In this document: positions 17,811 to 27,075 of the stretch, in pieces | How positions within the stretch are numbered: position 1 is the first letter of the stretch | Layout of the letters: the number at the start of each line of letters is the position of its first letter | Assembly: GCF_000186465.1 (NCBI RefSeq) | Contig: NZ_GL636091.1 | Span: 103,188-167,187 of the forward strand | Direction of reading: 5' to 3' | Origin: Streptococcus australis ATCC 700641 | GTDB taxonomy: Bacteria > Bacillota > Bacilli > Lactobacillales > Streptococcaceae | DNA: 64,000 nt | Notes under the pieces: model-generated | What the model saw: only the letters and a program-made list of their open reading frames with translations | Database searches by the model: none | Told to the model about the DNA's origin: nothing | Translations under genes and position numbers: made by a program

Positions 17811-18554
17811 TTATACTAAAGTTAAAATCGTTTGTGAATCCTCAAGTTTTTCTTTCGCTTCTTGAGATATATTCTTATCTGTTATGACTCTCGAAACTTG
17901 TGAAAGTGCAAATCGTCTGACGGTTCCACATTTCCCAAATTTACTTGAATCTGTCAAGACAACCACTTCCTTAGAAACATCGGACATAGCTTGAACAACT
18001 TCACTTCTCATCATATCTTTCCCAGTAAAGCCAAGTTCATCATCATATCCGTCAACCCCTACAAAAGCAAAGGGAACTCTAAACGAGCGGATTAATTCTT
18101 TCAAAAGCGGACCTACAGTCACTCTCGATTCTTTTTGAAATTCACCACCAAGTAGGATGATTTTACAAGAATCATATTCCTGAATATAATCTGCAATAAA
18201 ATAAGAATTTGTCACAATCTTGACATTCTTTTTTGTTTGGCAAATTTCTTCCGCTAGCAAAGCACATGTAGAGCCCGATTCAATCAAAACCGTGTCGTTA
18301 TCCTTAATTAATTTAGCAGCTTCCTTGGCTATTCTTTTCTTGGTATCATATTGAAAGGACAATCGAACATTGATATCATCTCCACTATTTAAAACAGCAT
18401 AGCCGTGTTCTCTATGCAATAATCCTTTGGATTCTAGCTTGTCCAAATCCTTTCGAATGGTCACTTTAGAGACTTGTAATTTCTCAGACAAGCTATTAAC
18501 ATCAATCTTTTCAAATTCCGATACTAATTTCAATATTTCATCTAAACGTTGCAT
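17811..18554 (-). CDS. DeoR family transcriptional regulator
   Basis: A 247-residue protein with an N-terminal DeoR helix-turn-helix (VNSLSEKLQVSKVTIRKDLD, about residues 18-37) and the C-terminal DeoR sensor fold (VLIESGSTCALLAEEI and a VVLTDSSKFGK phosphosugar-site motif). It is divergent from the activase gene, so the 130-base gap between them holds both control regions. AGAGGT precedes the ATG. With SorC it gives the cluster two regulators, which is unusual for one PTS operon. Confidence 0.9.
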   Translation of the reverse strand: MQRLDEILKLVSEFEKIDVNSLSEKLQVSKVTIRKDLDKLESKGLLHREHGYAVLNSGDDINVRLSFQYDTKKRIAKEAAKLIKDNDTVLIESGSTCALLAEEICQTKKNVKIVTNSYFIADYIQEYDSCKIILLGGEFQKESRVTVGPLLKELIRSFRVPFAFVGVDGYDDELGFTGKDMMRSEVVQAMSDVSKEVVVLTDSSKFGKCGTVRRFALSQVSRVITDKNISQEAKEKLEDSQTILTLV

Positions 18555-18612
18555 TGTTTTTACCTCTTCTCTATTTTAGCAAATTTTCGAGTGAATTCAA
18601 AACAAAATAAAC

Positions 18613-18626
18613 TTTCGTTCGTAATT
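18613..18626. promoter_or_regulatory. Candidate DeoR-family operator upstream of the activase
   Basis: TTTCGTTCGTAATT shares 12 of 14 positions with the site at the pflD promoter and overlaps the activase -35. Confidence 0.4.
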
Positions 18627-18653
18627 GAATTAGTTTCTTAAATAATGTATAAT
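18625..18653 (+). promoter_or_regulatory. Promoter of the activase gene
   Basis: TTGAAT (18625-18630), 17 bases, TATAAT (18648-18653), 31 bases before the ATG. Confidence 0.65.
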
Positions 18654-18684
18654 GGACTTACTAGATTGATAGGAGAGCAAAAAT

Positions 18685-19461
18685 ATGGAACAAAATCGTG
18701 GCATAATCTTTAATATCCAACACTTTAGTATCCATGATGGCCCTGGCATCCGAACTACTGTATTTCTAAAAGGATGTCCCCTACGTTGTCCATGGTGCTC
18801 CAATCCTGAATCCCAGCGTGCAAATCCTGAAAAAATGTTGGATGCTGTTACTAAAAAGGAAACCATCACGGGAGAAGAAAAAACAGTTACAGAAATCATA
18901 GATGACGTCTTAAAAGACGTTGACTTCTACGAAGAATCTGGTGGTGGCCTTACCCTGTCTGGTGGAGAAATCTTCGCTCAATTTGAATTTGCCAAAGCAA
19001 TCTTAAAAGCTGCGAAAGAAGTTGGACTTCATACTGCAATCGAAACGACAGCTTTTGTTGAACATGAGAAATTTGTCGATCTCATTCAGTATGTTGATTT
19101 TATTTATACAGACCTTAAACATTACAATACACTTAAACATAAGAAGGTTGTCGGAGTCAACAATCATCTGATTATTAAAAATATTCATTATGCCTTTGCT
19201 CAAAACAAAACAATCGTTTTACGTATCCCAGTCATTCCTAATTTCAATGACTCCTTAAACGATGCTGAAGAATTTGCTTCACTTTTTAATTCTCTCGATA
19301 TCGATGAAGTACAACTTCTCCCATTTCACCAGTTTGGAGAAAACAAATACAAGCTTTTAGGACGTCGCTATGAAATGGAAGGAATAAAAGCCCTGCATCC
19401 AGAAGATTTATATGACTACCAGCAAGTTTTTTTAGATCATGACATTCACTGTTATTTCTAA
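18685..19461 (+). CDS. pflE: Glycyl radical enzyme activase (radical SAM, PflA/PflE family)
   Basis: A 258-residue radical-SAM protein. The 4Fe-4S cysteines are in CPLRCPWCSNPES (C-x3-C-x2-C, about residues 32-39), and GGGLTLSGGE supplies the SAM-binding glycine motif. It lacks a recognisable eight-iron ferredoxin insert, so it is short like PflA. It would abstract hydrogen from Gly788 of the enzyme encoded at 12119-14557. The gene is transcribed away from the rest of the cluster and ends in a strong terminator. Upstream AGGAG fits the ATG. Confidence 0.92.
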   Translation: MEQNRGIIFNIQHFSIHDGPGIRTTVFLKGCPLRCPWCSNPESQRANPEKMLDAVTKKETITGEEKTVTEIIDDVLKDVDFYEESGGGLTLSGGEIFAQFEFAKAILKAAKEVGLHTAIETTAFVEHEKFVDLIQYVDFIYTDLKHYNTLKHKKVVGVNNHLIIKNIHYAFAQNKTIVLRIPVIPNFNDSLNDAEEFASLFNSLDIDEVQLLPFHQFGENKYKLLGRRYEMEGIKALHPEDLYDYQQVFLDHDIHCYF

Positions 19462-19467
19462 TCTACT

Positions 19468-19522
19468 CAAAAATCCCCAAAGCTAGTTTCAGTAGATTGA
19501 AACTTGGCTTTGGGGATTTTTA
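19468..19522 (+). terminator. Terminator of the activase gene
   Basis: AAAAATCCCCAAAGC pairs with GCTTTGGGGATTTTT across an inner GTTTCA/TGAAAC stem; a T run follows. Confidence 0.85.
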
Positions 19523-19624
19523 GTTTCTTTTACGAGCGTTAGTAAAATCAATAAACCACTCAACTGAAGTCGAGACTACTTACTTTGATCAACGAAACGA
19601 GTATCGCGAAATTGAACTCGCCCT

Positions 19625-19702
19625 AAAAGCGTCGAGAAAAAGAGAGATTGCCTGGTGGGCATGGCCCACATGGTCAATCTCCTATTTTCTTCTCGCTTTT
19701 TT
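19625..19702. terminator. Long imperfect palindrome beyond pepO
   Basis: Nested pairs AAAAGCG/CGCTTTT, GAGAA/TTCTC, GAGATTG/CAATCTC and GTGGGC/GCCCAC make one long hairpin ending in T runs on both strands. It lies 20 bases past the pepO stop and probably terminates it. Nothing else is seen in the rest of 19523-19722. Confidence 0.65.
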
Positions 19703-19722
19703 TACGGGCTTAGTATCTTAAT

Positions 19723-21618
19723 TTACCAAATAATCACACGGTCTTCTGGTGCACGCCACATGCCGTCACCTTCTTTGACATCAAAGGTTTCAAAGAATTC
19801 ATCAAAGTTTGGTAATTGAACATTGGTACGGAGTTTTCCTGGTGCGTGGACATCAACACTTGCAAGGAGTTGCATGTACTCAGTCCGGGCTTTCATGCGC
19901 CAGATGCGAGCAAAGTTGGTGAAGAATTCTTCTGCTGAGAAATCTTCCTCTTTCTTAGCCGCTTCAAGGGCTGTAGCGATCCCTCCGAGGTCTGCCACGT
20001 TTTCAGAAACGGTCAATTTCCCGTTAATCTTGGCACCGTATGAGTCTTGACCTTCGAACTGATCGATGACCTTTTGGGTCCGAGCGGTAAAGGCTTCGTA
20101 ATCTTCTGGTTTCCACCAGTCTTTCAAGCTACCGTGCTCGTCAAAGGAAGCTCCATTGGTGTCAAAGGCGTGGGAGATTTCATGGGCAATGACTGCACCG
20201 ATTCCGCCGTAGTTGGCTGATGATGATTGGTGAAGGTCATAGAAAGGTGCTTGGAGAATCGCTGCTGGGAAGACGATTTGGTTTTGTTGCGGATCATAGT
20301 AAGCATTGACCAGATGGGCTGGCATGTGCCATTCGCTCCGATCAACCGGTTGGTTCCACTTGCTCCAAGTATGGGCAATGGAAATTTCGTAAAGGGCTTG
20401 AGCATTTTCAACCAAGGTCTTGCTTTCGTCGATGATCTTTTTGGCGTATGTTTCTGGTAATTTTTCAGGGTAGCCGATATGTGGTGTGATGACATTGAGT
20501 TTGACAATGGCTTTTTCACGAGTTTCAGGAGCGAGCCAGTCTGCTTTTTCTAAGCGCTCCTTATAGACGTCAATCATGGTCGCTACTTTATGCTCTACGT
20601 CTGCTTTTGCTTCTGGTGAGAATTTTTCTCCCGCATACCAGAGTCCAAGTGCTTGGCTATAAGGTCCTTCTGCCAAGGCCAGAGCTGCTTTTTCTTTTGG
20701 ACGAGGTTCTGGAATCCCTGTAATGGTCCGTCCATATTCACCAGACAAGACACGGATTTCTTCCGTCAAGAAAGACGTCCAATCTAAAGCTGCACCAAGT
20801 TTCAATTTGGCATGAATGGTTTCCCAGTTGGCTGCCGAGTAGTATTTTGGTGCGAATTCCTTCCAGAAACGCTCTTCTGGCACGATGATTTTATCTGGTG
20901 TTTGTCCGATCACTTCAGTAAAGAAGGTATCGAGTGGCAATTCTGGGACCAAGGCCTTGAAATCTGCCCACTCATAAGGATGGTAGAGTTTGTTGTACTC
21001 GGATCTTTCTTCGTTTGATAAGACATATTTGGCTAATTCTGCATCCGCCGCAATCACTTTATCCAGGATATCTTTGATTTCTTCCTCTGAGAAATCAAAT
21101 TTTGGCAAGAGTTTTTCCATCATTTGGCGCCAGATAGCCAGCAATTCTTGTCCTTTTTCGTTGCCTTCTTCATAGTAGGTCGTATCTGGCAAGATGAGAG
21201 CAAGGGACTCTCCCCACAAGACATTCATTTGGGCATTCTTAAAGTCTGGTGACACGCTAAATGGCAAGAGATTTGGTTTGCCAGCTAGTTCATAGGTGCC
21301 CAACTTGCTGGTATAGTCTTCAAAAGAAGACAGAGCCTTAATTTCATTGATCAAGGGCATGACTGGTGCTACACCAGCTGCTTCTCGCGCATCAAAATCT
21401 GCCACCATTTTATGGTATTTGACAAAGTTTTGCAGAATGCTGTCTTCAGGCAGCTCTTCTCCCCGTTGCCATTTTCCAGTGATATCCAACATCAAGTTTT
21501 CGATATCTTGGATCAAGTCCATAAAACCACCAGTTGACGGTTTGTCATCAGGAATCACAGCTGTCTCAGCCCATTCCCCATTGACGTAATCATAAAAATC
21601 ATCTTGTAAACGTACCAT
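19723..21618 (-). CDS. pepO: Endopeptidase O, M13 family zinc metallopeptidase
   Basis: A 631-residue neprilysin-family peptidase. The zinc site is HEISH in VIAHEISHAFD, the third ligand Glu is in ENVADLGG, and the substrate motif NAYYDP lies upstream. No signal peptide is visible, as in streptococcal PepO, which is nonetheless found at the surface. Length matches the family. The ATG at 21618 is chosen over a TTG at 21657. It is divergent from fimCBA, an order known from several oral streptococci. Confidence 0.95.
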   Translation of the reverse strand: MVRLQDDFYDYVNGEWAETAVIPDDKPSTGGFMDLIQDIENLMLDITGKWQRGEELPEDSILQNFVKYHKMVADFDAREAAGVAPVMPLINEIKALSSFEDYTSKLGTYELAGKPNLLPFSVSPDFKNAQMNVLWGESLALILPDTTYYEEGNEKGQELLAIWRQMMEKLLPKFDFSEEEIKDILDKVIAADAELAKYVLSNEERSEYNKLYHPYEWADFKALVPELPLDTFFTEVIGQTPDKIIVPEERFWKEFAPKYYSAANWETIHAKLKLGAALDWTSFLTEEIRVLSGEYGRTITGIPEPRPKEKAALALAEGPYSQALGLWYAGEKFSPEAKADVEHKVATMIDVYKERLEKADWLAPETREKAIVKLNVITPHIGYPEKLPETYAKKIIDESKTLVENAQALYEISIAHTWSKWNQPVDRSEWHMPAHLVNAYYDPQQNQIVFPAAILQAPFYDLHQSSSANYGGIGAVIAHEISHAFDTNGASFDEHGSLKDWWKPEDYEAFTARTQKVIDQFEGQDSYGAKINGKLTVSENVADLGGIATALEAAKKEEDFSAEEFFTNFARIWRMKARTEYMQLLASVDVHAPGKLRTNVQLPNFDEFFETFDVKEGDGMWRAPEDRVIIW

Positions 21619-21707
21619 GATCTTCTCACTTTCATTCTTTTCTATTAACCTTATCAAAAATAGGTCTATTTTTCAATGATTACAAAAGATTTAATCTAAA
21701 TTATTTT

Positions 21708-21746
21708 AAAAATTAACTTGACTTAATTTTTTCATTCATGTATATT
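21708..21746 (+). promoter_or_regulatory. fimCBA promoter with embedded manganese-repressor operator
   Basis: Perfect 9-bp arms AAAAATTAA (21708-21716) and TTAATTTTT (21723-21731) around CTTGAC form the ScaR/PsaR-type operator. The -35 TTGACT (21718-21723) lies inside it and TATATT (21741-21746) follows after 17 bases, so bound repressor would block polymerase. The likely repressor is the DtxR-family protein at 26129. Confidence 0.85.
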
Positions 21747-21766
21747 AATAGTAAAGGAGTAAAATC

Positions 21767-22489
21767 ATGATTCAAATTGAACATCTAAGTGTTGCTTACC
21801 AGCAAACACTGGCCTTGGAGGATCTTTCCCTCACCATCCAGGGTCCAACCATCCTAGGCATTCTTGGACCCAACGGAGCTGGAAAATCAACCCTGATCAA
21901 GGCCATGCTAGGACTTCTCCCTCATTCGGGAAAGGTCCAGCTCGATCAAAAAGACCTCGGCCAAGTTCTTCAACGAGTGGCCTACGTCGAACAGAAATCC
22001 GCTATTGATTTCCACTTCCCCATCACGGTGCGGGAGTGTGTCTCGCTGGGCCTCTACCCCCATCTTTCTATCTTCAAGCGAAAAAGCAAAGAGGATCTGA
22101 AAAAAGTGGAAAATGCCTTGAAACTTGTCAATCTTCTTGATCTAGCGGATCGCCAGATCGGCCAACTATCGGGAGGGCAATTCCAACGAGTGCTGATTGC
22201 CCGCTGCTTGGTCCAAGAAGCAGATGTCATCTTTTTGGATGAGCCCTTCGCAGGGATTGACTCTGTCAGCGAAGACATCATCATGCAGACCCTCCAGACC
22301 TTGAAAAAAGAAGGCAAGACCATTCTGATCGTCCATCACGATCTGAGCAAGGTCCCAGCTTATTTTGACCAGGTCCTCCTCCTTCACCGCAAGCTGATCG
22401 CTTTTGGGAAAACAGAGGAAACCTTTACCAAGGAGAATCTGCATGTAGCCTATGGGCATGAACTCTTTATAGGAGGTGGCGTCGGATGA
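21767..22489 (+). CDS. fimC: Manganese/metal ABC transporter ATP-binding protein (FimC/PsaB)
   Basis: A 240-residue ABC ATPase. Walker A is GPNGAGKST (about residues 36-44), signature [13 protein letters not shown], Walker [11 protein letters not shown], and the switch His in IVHHD. It powers Mn uptake with the permease, whose start overlaps its stop by four bases (ATGA). First gene of the ScaR-controlled operon. Confidence 0.95.
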   Translation: MIQIEHLSVAYQQTLALEDLSLTIQGPTILGILGPNGAGKSTLIKAMLGLLPHSGKVQLDQKDLGQVLQRVAYVEQKSAIDFHFPITVRECVSLGLYPHLSIFKRKSKEDLKKVENALKLVNLLDLADRQIGQLSGGQFQRVLIARCLVQEADVIFLDEPFAGIDSVSEDIIMQTLQTLKKEGKTILIVHHDLSKVPAYFDQVLLLHRKLIAFGKTEETFTKENLHVAYGHELFIGGGVG

Positions 22490-23328
22490 TTACAGAATTT
22501 ATCGATGGGTTACAGCAATTCCACTTCTTACAAAATGCCCTGATCACAGCTATTGCCATCGGCATTGTCGCTGGAGCTGTCGGATGCTTCATCATTTTGC
22601 GAGGCATGTCTCTCATGGGAGATGCCATCTCGCACGCGGTCCTTCCGGGGGTAGCTCTGTCCTTTATCCTGGGCATCAATTTCTTTATTGGCGCCATTGC
22701 CTTTGGGCTTTTAGCCTCCATCCTCATCACCTATATCAAGAGCAACTCCATCATCAAGAGCGACACTGCGATTGGGATTACCTTTTCTTCTTTCCTCGCC
22801 TTAGGAGTCATTCTGATCGGAGTCGCTAAAAGTTCTACCGACCTTTTCCACATCCTCTTTGGAAATATCTTGGCCGTGCAAGACCAGGATATGTGGGTGA
22901 CCATCGGTGTTGGAGTGGCAGTCTTACTGGTGATTGTCCTGCTCTTTCGTCCCCTACTGCTCACTTCTTTTGATCCTGTTCTGGCTCAATCCATGGGCGT
23001 CCGGGTCAAACTCTATCACTACCTGCTCATGGTGCTCTTGACCTTGGTTTCTGTCACTGCCATGCAGAGTGTCGGGACCATTCTCATCGTCGCCATGCTC
23101 ATCACACCCGCTGCGACAGCCTATCTCTATGCCAATAGCCTCTGGTCCATGATGCTCCTTTCATCCGGATTAGGTGCTCTAGCTTCTATCCTGGGACTCT
23201 TTATTGGCTACAGTTTCAACATCGCCGTCGGGTCTTGTATTGTCCTCACTTCTGCTGTCTTCTTTCTCATCAGCTTCTTTATCGCTCCTAAGCAGAGAAA
23301 GAACAAGCACGCTCTTTCGCCTCATTAA
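22486..23328 (+). CDS. fimB: Manganese/metal ABC transporter permease (FimB/PsaC)
   Basis: A 280-residue inner-membrane protein of the ABC-3 family with about eight helices and the conserved [15 protein letters not shown] segment that contacts the ATPase. It overlaps fimC by four bases and is followed 11 bases later by the binding protein. Confidence 0.95.
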   Translation: MITEFIDGLQQFHFLQNALITAIAIGIVAGAVGCFIILRGMSLMGDAISHAVLPGVALSFILGINFFIGAIAFGLLASILITYIKSNSIIKSDTAIGITFSSFLALGVILIGVAKSSTDLFHILFGNILAVQDQDMWVTIGVGVAVLLVIVLLFRPLLLTSFDPVLAQSMGVRVKLYHYLLMVLLTLVSVTAMQSVGTILIVAMLITPAATAYLYANSLWSMMLLSSGLGALASILGLFIGYSFNIAVGSCIVLTSAVFFLISFFIAPKQRKNKHALSPH

Positions 23329-23339
23329 AGGAGAAACAC

Positions 23340-24272
23340 ATGAAAAAAATCGCTTCTGTCCTTGCTCTCTTTGTGGCGCTCTTATTTGGTCTTATGGCCT
23401 GTAGCAAAGACTCTTCTTCCAAGTCCTCATCTGATAAATTGAAAGTCGTCACCACCAACTCCATCCTCGCAGATATCACTAAAAATATCGCTGGGGACAA
23501 AATCGAGCTCCACAGTATTGTCCCTGTCGGTCAAGATCCCCACGAGTACGAACCACTCCCAGAAGATGTCAAAAAAACTTCACAAGCAGACCTGATCTTC
23601 TACAATGGGATCAACCTCGAAACGGGTGGCAATGCTTGGTTTACCAAGTTGGTCAAAAATGCCAATAAAGTAGAAAACAAGGATTATTTCGCAGTGAGCG
23701 AGGGAGTCGACGTCATCTACCTAGAAGGTCAAAACCAAGCTGGAAAAGAAGACCCTCACGCTTGGCTCAATCTCGAAAACGGGATCATCTATGCTAAAAA
23801 CATTGCTAAACAATTGATCGCCAAAGATCCAAAAAATAAGGACTTCTACGAAAAAAATCTAGCAGCCTATACTGAAAAACTTAGCAAGCTGGATCAAGAA
23901 GCCAAGCAAGCATTCAATAACATCCCAGCAGATAAGAAGATGATCGTAACCAGCGAAGGTTGCTTCAAGTACTTCTCCAAAGCCTACGGCGTCCCATCTG
24001 CCTATATCTGGGAAATCAACACCGAAGTAGAAGGGACACCCGAACAAATCAAAACGCTGGTAGAGAAATTGCGTCAAACCAAGGTGCCGTCTCTCTTTGT
24101 TGAATCCAGTGTCGATGAACGTCCTATGAAAACTGTCTCTAAAGATACCAATATCCCGATCTTTTCAAAAATCTTTACTGACTCGATCGCCAAAGAAGGC
24201 GAAGAAGGCGACAGCTACTACAGCATGATGAAATGGAATTTGGAGAAAATCGCAGAAGGTTTGAACAAATAA
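23340..24272 (+). CDS. fimA: Manganese-binding lipoprotein FimA (PsaA/SsaB/ScaA, LraI family)
   Basis: A 310-residue cluster A-I solute-binding lipoprotein. The signal peptide ends in the lipobox LMAC (Cys20). Metal ligands are expected at His in DPHEYEP, His in DPHAWLN, Glu in TSEGCF and Asp in FTDSIAKEG. The sequence strongly resembles FimA of S. parasanguinis from memory, which is my main clue to species. It captures Mn(II) for FimCB; LraI proteins also have reported adhesin roles. GGAG precedes the ATG. Confidence 0.95.
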   Translation: MKKIASVLALFVALLFGLMACSKDSSSKSSSDKLKVVTTNSILADITKNIAGDKIELHSIVPVGQDPHEYEPLPEDVKKTSQADLIFYNGINLETGGNAWFTKLVKNANKVENKDYFAVSEGVDVIYLEGQNQAGKEDPHAWLNLENGIIYAKNIAKQLIAKDPKNKDFYEKNLAAYTEKLSKLDQEAKQAFNNIPADKKMIVTSEGCFKYFSKAYGVPSAYIWEINTEVEGTPEQIKTLVEKLRQTKVPSLFVESSVDERPMKTVSKDTNIPIFSKIFTDSIAKEGEEGDSYYSMMKWNLEKIAEGLNK

Positions 24273-24360
24273 GTCTCTAAAGCTGATTAGATTCTCAAAC
24301 AAATCAGTGGCTCTTCCCCCTTCATTAATGTACAATGAAAAGAAAAAAGGAGTCTTTGCT

Positions 24361-24855
24361 ATGACAACATTTTTAGGAAACCCTGTTACCTTTACCGGAT
24401 CTCAACTCCAAGTTGGCGATACCGCCCACGACTTTTCACTGACTACGCCAAACTTGGAGAAAAAATCTTTGGCTGATTTTGCTGGGAAGAAAAAAGTCCT
24501 CAGCGTGATCCCATCCATTGACACAGGCATCTGTTCCACTCAAACACGTCACTTCAACCAGGCCCTCTCTGACATGGAGGACACTGTGGTCTTGACCGTC
24601 TCTGTCGACCTTCCTTTCGCTCAAGGCAAATGGTGTGCTGCTGAAGGGATCGAAAATGCCATCATGCTCTCAGACTACTTCGACCATTCCTTCGGAAAAG
24701 CCTATGGCCTCTTGATCAATGAATGGCACTTGCTCGCACGCGCTGTCTTGGTCCTAGATGCGGATAACAAGGTCACATACGTTGAATACCTCGACAACAT
24801 CAACAGTGAGCCCAATTACGACGCCGCAATCGAAGCTGTCAAAGCACTTGATTAA
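24361..24855 (+). CDS. tpx: Thiol peroxidase (Tpx, PsaD)
   Basis: A 164-residue atypical 2-Cys peroxiredoxin. The peroxidatic Cys is in DTGICSTQT (about residue 58) and the resolving Cys in GKWCAAEG (about residue 92). It reduces hydroperoxides with thioredoxin. AAAGGAG fits the ATG at 24361; the frame extends upstream without a better start. It lies 88 bases after fimA, as psaD does in pneumococcus, so it links Mn uptake with peroxide defence. Confidence 0.95.
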   Translation: MTTFLGNPVTFTGSQLQVGDTAHDFSLTTPNLEKKSLADFAGKKKVLSVIPSIDTGICSTQTRHFNQALSDMEDTVVLTVSVDLPFAQGKWCAAEGIENAIMLSDYFDHSFGKAYGLLINEWHLLARAVLVLDADNKVTYVEYLDNINSEPNYDAAIEAVKALD

Positions 24856-24858
24856 ACG

Positions 24859-24884
24859 AAAAAGAGGTCTACGACCTCTTTTCT
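24859..24884 (+). terminator. Terminator of the fimCBA-tpx operon
   Basis: AAAAGAGGTC/GACCTCTTTT with a three-base loop. Confidence 0.85.
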
Positions 24885-24907
24885 ATATTTACAAAATTCG
24901 TTCAGAG

Positions 24908-24924
24908 ACTTTCCTTAGGTGAGT
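24908..24924 (+). repeat. Fragment of the cruciform-like repeat
   Basis: ACTTTCCTTAGGTGAGT is identical to the left end of the element at 26819-26956; the rest of that element is absent here. Confidence 0.5.
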
Positions 24925-24962
24925 TTCTAAGAGGCCTTTTTCTTCAATCCGAAAGAGGACTA

Positions 24963-25988
24963 CTATAAAATCCGATGGAGTCCATTCTGGAAGAGGACTC
25001 GCCAGCGTAAGCGTGGGATTCCTCTGAGGAAGCGCCGCACACGCTTTGCTACTTGTTGCTTGTAGCTCTTGCCTCCTTGTGCAAAGGTTCCCTTCCGGCT
25101 CCAGTATCCTTCAATACTACGATCATTCTTCGGAGCGAGATAGCGAACACCTTGCTGATAGAGGACTTTCTTACGAAATGGCGGATCCCAAGGTTTGACG
25201 GGATCGATATCCAAGTCCTTATGGGTTCGGCCTCTAGCTAAGCCATAGTTGAAACTGGCTCCATTGACAATGCCATTTTCAGAAATCTGATTCGGATCCA
25301 CTTCGTTGAGAAACTGGCCACCCTGATCCAGGATGTACTCTGTATGGAAGTTGAGCAAGATCTTGAAGTTCAACTGGGCCTGGGCACGAGATGGGAAAGC
25401 GAGCTGTCCGTCTTGATCCACATAGACCTTATTATGGAGACGAGCCGCTGCATAAGCATCGATTTTAATTCCTTTTGTCTCCTGTAAGTAAGCTTGTAGC
25501 GCCTCTTCATCAGTCTGTCCAGTTTTGGCATAATGCTCCCGAATCCACTGGGTCTGGTAGGCAGAGAGCAGATAGCGGAACTGGTGGATCTGGCGTTTTA
25601 AGAGCTGATCTCCTGCTTTGCTGGCTAATGAATCCTGAGCAAACGCTACTTGGACCACTCTTGAAAAAGAGGACCAAAAAGGTGAATGAGGTGGGCAAGC
25701 TGGCCAGAACCGCTTCAGTAAGAAGGCGGTCTCCTCACAGGTTCCCGATAAATCCCGTGGCATGAGACAGAGGTGCATGATCCCTCTTAAGAGGGCCTGG
25801 GCACGGCCTTCCGTCAATCCTTGCAGTTCTCTCTGCCACATCTCTTGGAAAAGAGGGCTGGCAAAGACAAAGACAGAGCGGTAACAGTCTTGCCTTCTTG
25901 CTTCATCTTCGCAAGACTGCAGTCGTTTTTCTAAGTAGCTGAGACCTCTGGTCGTCCAGCCCAGTTTTTCTAATTCCCGTCGCTTCAT
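24963..25988 (-). CDS. Hypothetical protein, probable DUF3114 family
   Basis: A 341-residue, strongly basic protein with no signal peptide and no membrane helix. The N-terminal half is helical and Arg/Gln-rich. The C-terminal half has DPNQISENGIVNGASFNYG and a short Arg-rich tail. I recall this type as the streptococcal DUF3114 family, of unknown function. The start at 25988 follows AAGGAGGGGG and is better than the ATG at 26006. It lies between tpx and the Mn regulator on the opposite strand. Confidence 0.75.
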   Translation of the reverse strand: MKRRELEKLGWTTRGLSYLEKRLQSCEDEARRQDCYRSVFVFASPLFQEMWQRELQGLTEGRAQALLRGIMHLCLMPRDLSGTCEETAFLLKRFWPACPPHSPFWSSFSRVVQVAFAQDSLASKAGDQLLKRQIHQFRYLLSAYQTQWIREHYAKTGQTDEEALQAYLQETKGIKIDAYAAARLHNKVYVDQDGQLAFPSRAQAQLNFKILLNFHTEYILDQGGQFLNEVDPNQISENGIVNGASFNYGLARGRTHKDLDIDPVKPWDPPFRKKVLYQQGVRYLAPKNDRSIEGYWSRKGTFAQGGKSYKQQVAKRVRRFLRGIPRLRWRVLFQNGLHRIL

Positions 25989-26128
25989 CTGCCCCCTCCT
26001 TTCCATATTGTTTTCGGTTTATGCTTCTATACTATCATCTTTCGCCCTCCCAGACAATTCCTATCCACTGGCCAAGCCATTTTGCGCTTTTTTTGATATA
26101 CTAGAAGGAGCGAAGAAAAGAGGACCCT

Positions 26129-26782
26129 ATGACACCAAATAAAGAAGATTACCTCAAGTGCATCTATGAAATCGGCACGCAACATGAAAAAATTAGTAAC
26201 AAAGAGATTGCGGCCCGGATGCAGGTTTCGCCTCCAGCCGTGACTGAGATGGTCAAGCGAATGATCTCGGAGAATCTCCTCATCAAGGATAAGACCCACG
26301 GCTATCTGCTTACCGAGCTCGGCCTTCAAACAGTTTCCGATCTCTTTCGCAAGCACCGATTGATTGAAGTGTTCTTGCTCAAAAAACTGGGCTATACAAC
26401 TGAAGAAGTCCATGAAGAGGCTGAGGTGCTCGAGCATACTGTCTCCGACCGCTTTATCGATAAACTTGACCAGATGTTAGACACTCCTAGGACCTGCCCC
26501 CACGGAGGAACTATTCCACCTAAAGGACAACTCCTCATCGAGGCTTACCAGGACCGTTTGAGTGATGTCAGCGAACTGGGAACCTATCGTTTGCGAAGAG
26601 TCCAGGATAGCTTTGAATTGCTGAATTTTTTAGACCAGATCCAACTGACCATTGGAGATGACATTCTCTTCAAAGGATACGACGATTACACTGGCCTCTA
26701 TAAGCTCCAGATTAAAGACCAAGACATCCAGATCAATCATCTGATTGCCCAACAACTTTACATAGAAAAACATGCCCTCTGA
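26129..26782 (+). CDS. scaR: DtxR/MntR-family manganese-dependent repressor (ScaR/PsaR type)
   Basis: A 217-residue metalloregulator. It has an N-terminal winged helix (NKEIAARMQVSPPAVTEMVK, about residues 24-43), a dimerisation domain with metal ligands (EVLEHTVSDRFIDKLD, CPHGGTIP) and a C-terminal FeoA/SH3-like domain. With Mn bound it should repress fimCBA through the palindrome at 21708. It is monocistronic. Confidence 0.92.
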   Translation: MTPNKEDYLKCIYEIGTQHEKISNKEIAARMQVSPPAVTEMVKRMISENLLIKDKTHGYLLTELGLQTVSDLFRKHRLIEVFLLKKLGYTTEEVHEEAEVLEHTVSDRFIDKLDQMLDTPRTCPHGGTIPPKGQLLIEAYQDRLSDVSELGTYRLRRVQDSFELLNFLDQIQLTIGDDILFKGYDDYTGLYKLQIKDQDIQINHLIAQQLYIEKHAL

Positions 26783-26818
26783 TTAAGAGCATGTCAGATT
26801 GAAGAAATAGTATTCCTA

Positions 26819-26956
26819 GAAACTTTCCTTAGGTGAGTACGGACGTCAGCGAACTTCTACGAAGTTCCATGACTTAGTTTTGAACCTAAGGTTTCAAAAC
26901 TCCCAAGTGCTTGAAACAACAATGTTTCAAGCATTTTTCTCACGGCGGAAAGTTTC
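26819..26956. repeat. Structured intergenic element: closed stem with three internal hairpins
   Basis: The ends pair: GAAACTTTCC with GGAAAGTTTC, then GTGAG with CTCAC. Inside are three hairpins: GAACTTC/GAAGTTC (26851-26867), AGTTTTGAACC/GGTTTCAAAACT (26876-26901) and TGCTTGAAACA/TGTTTCAAGCA (26908-26933). The whole folds as a four-way junction. A 17-base piece of its left end recurs at 24908. It may be a MITE-like repeat or a structured RNA. Confidence 0.65.
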
Positions 26957-27044
26957 GGATTTACTTCGACAACTCAAAGTAATATAAGGATTTTTTTGAA
27001 AAGTTATCCAGCTATCCTAAGTAAAAAGTAATTTGTCTACATTC

Positions 27045-27075
27045 AAACAAGCCCTTTAATCAAGGGCTTGTTTTT
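27045..27075. terminator. Terminator beyond dtd
   Basis: AACAAGCCCTT/AAGGGCTTGTT with T runs on both sides, directly after the dtd stop. Confidence 0.85.
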
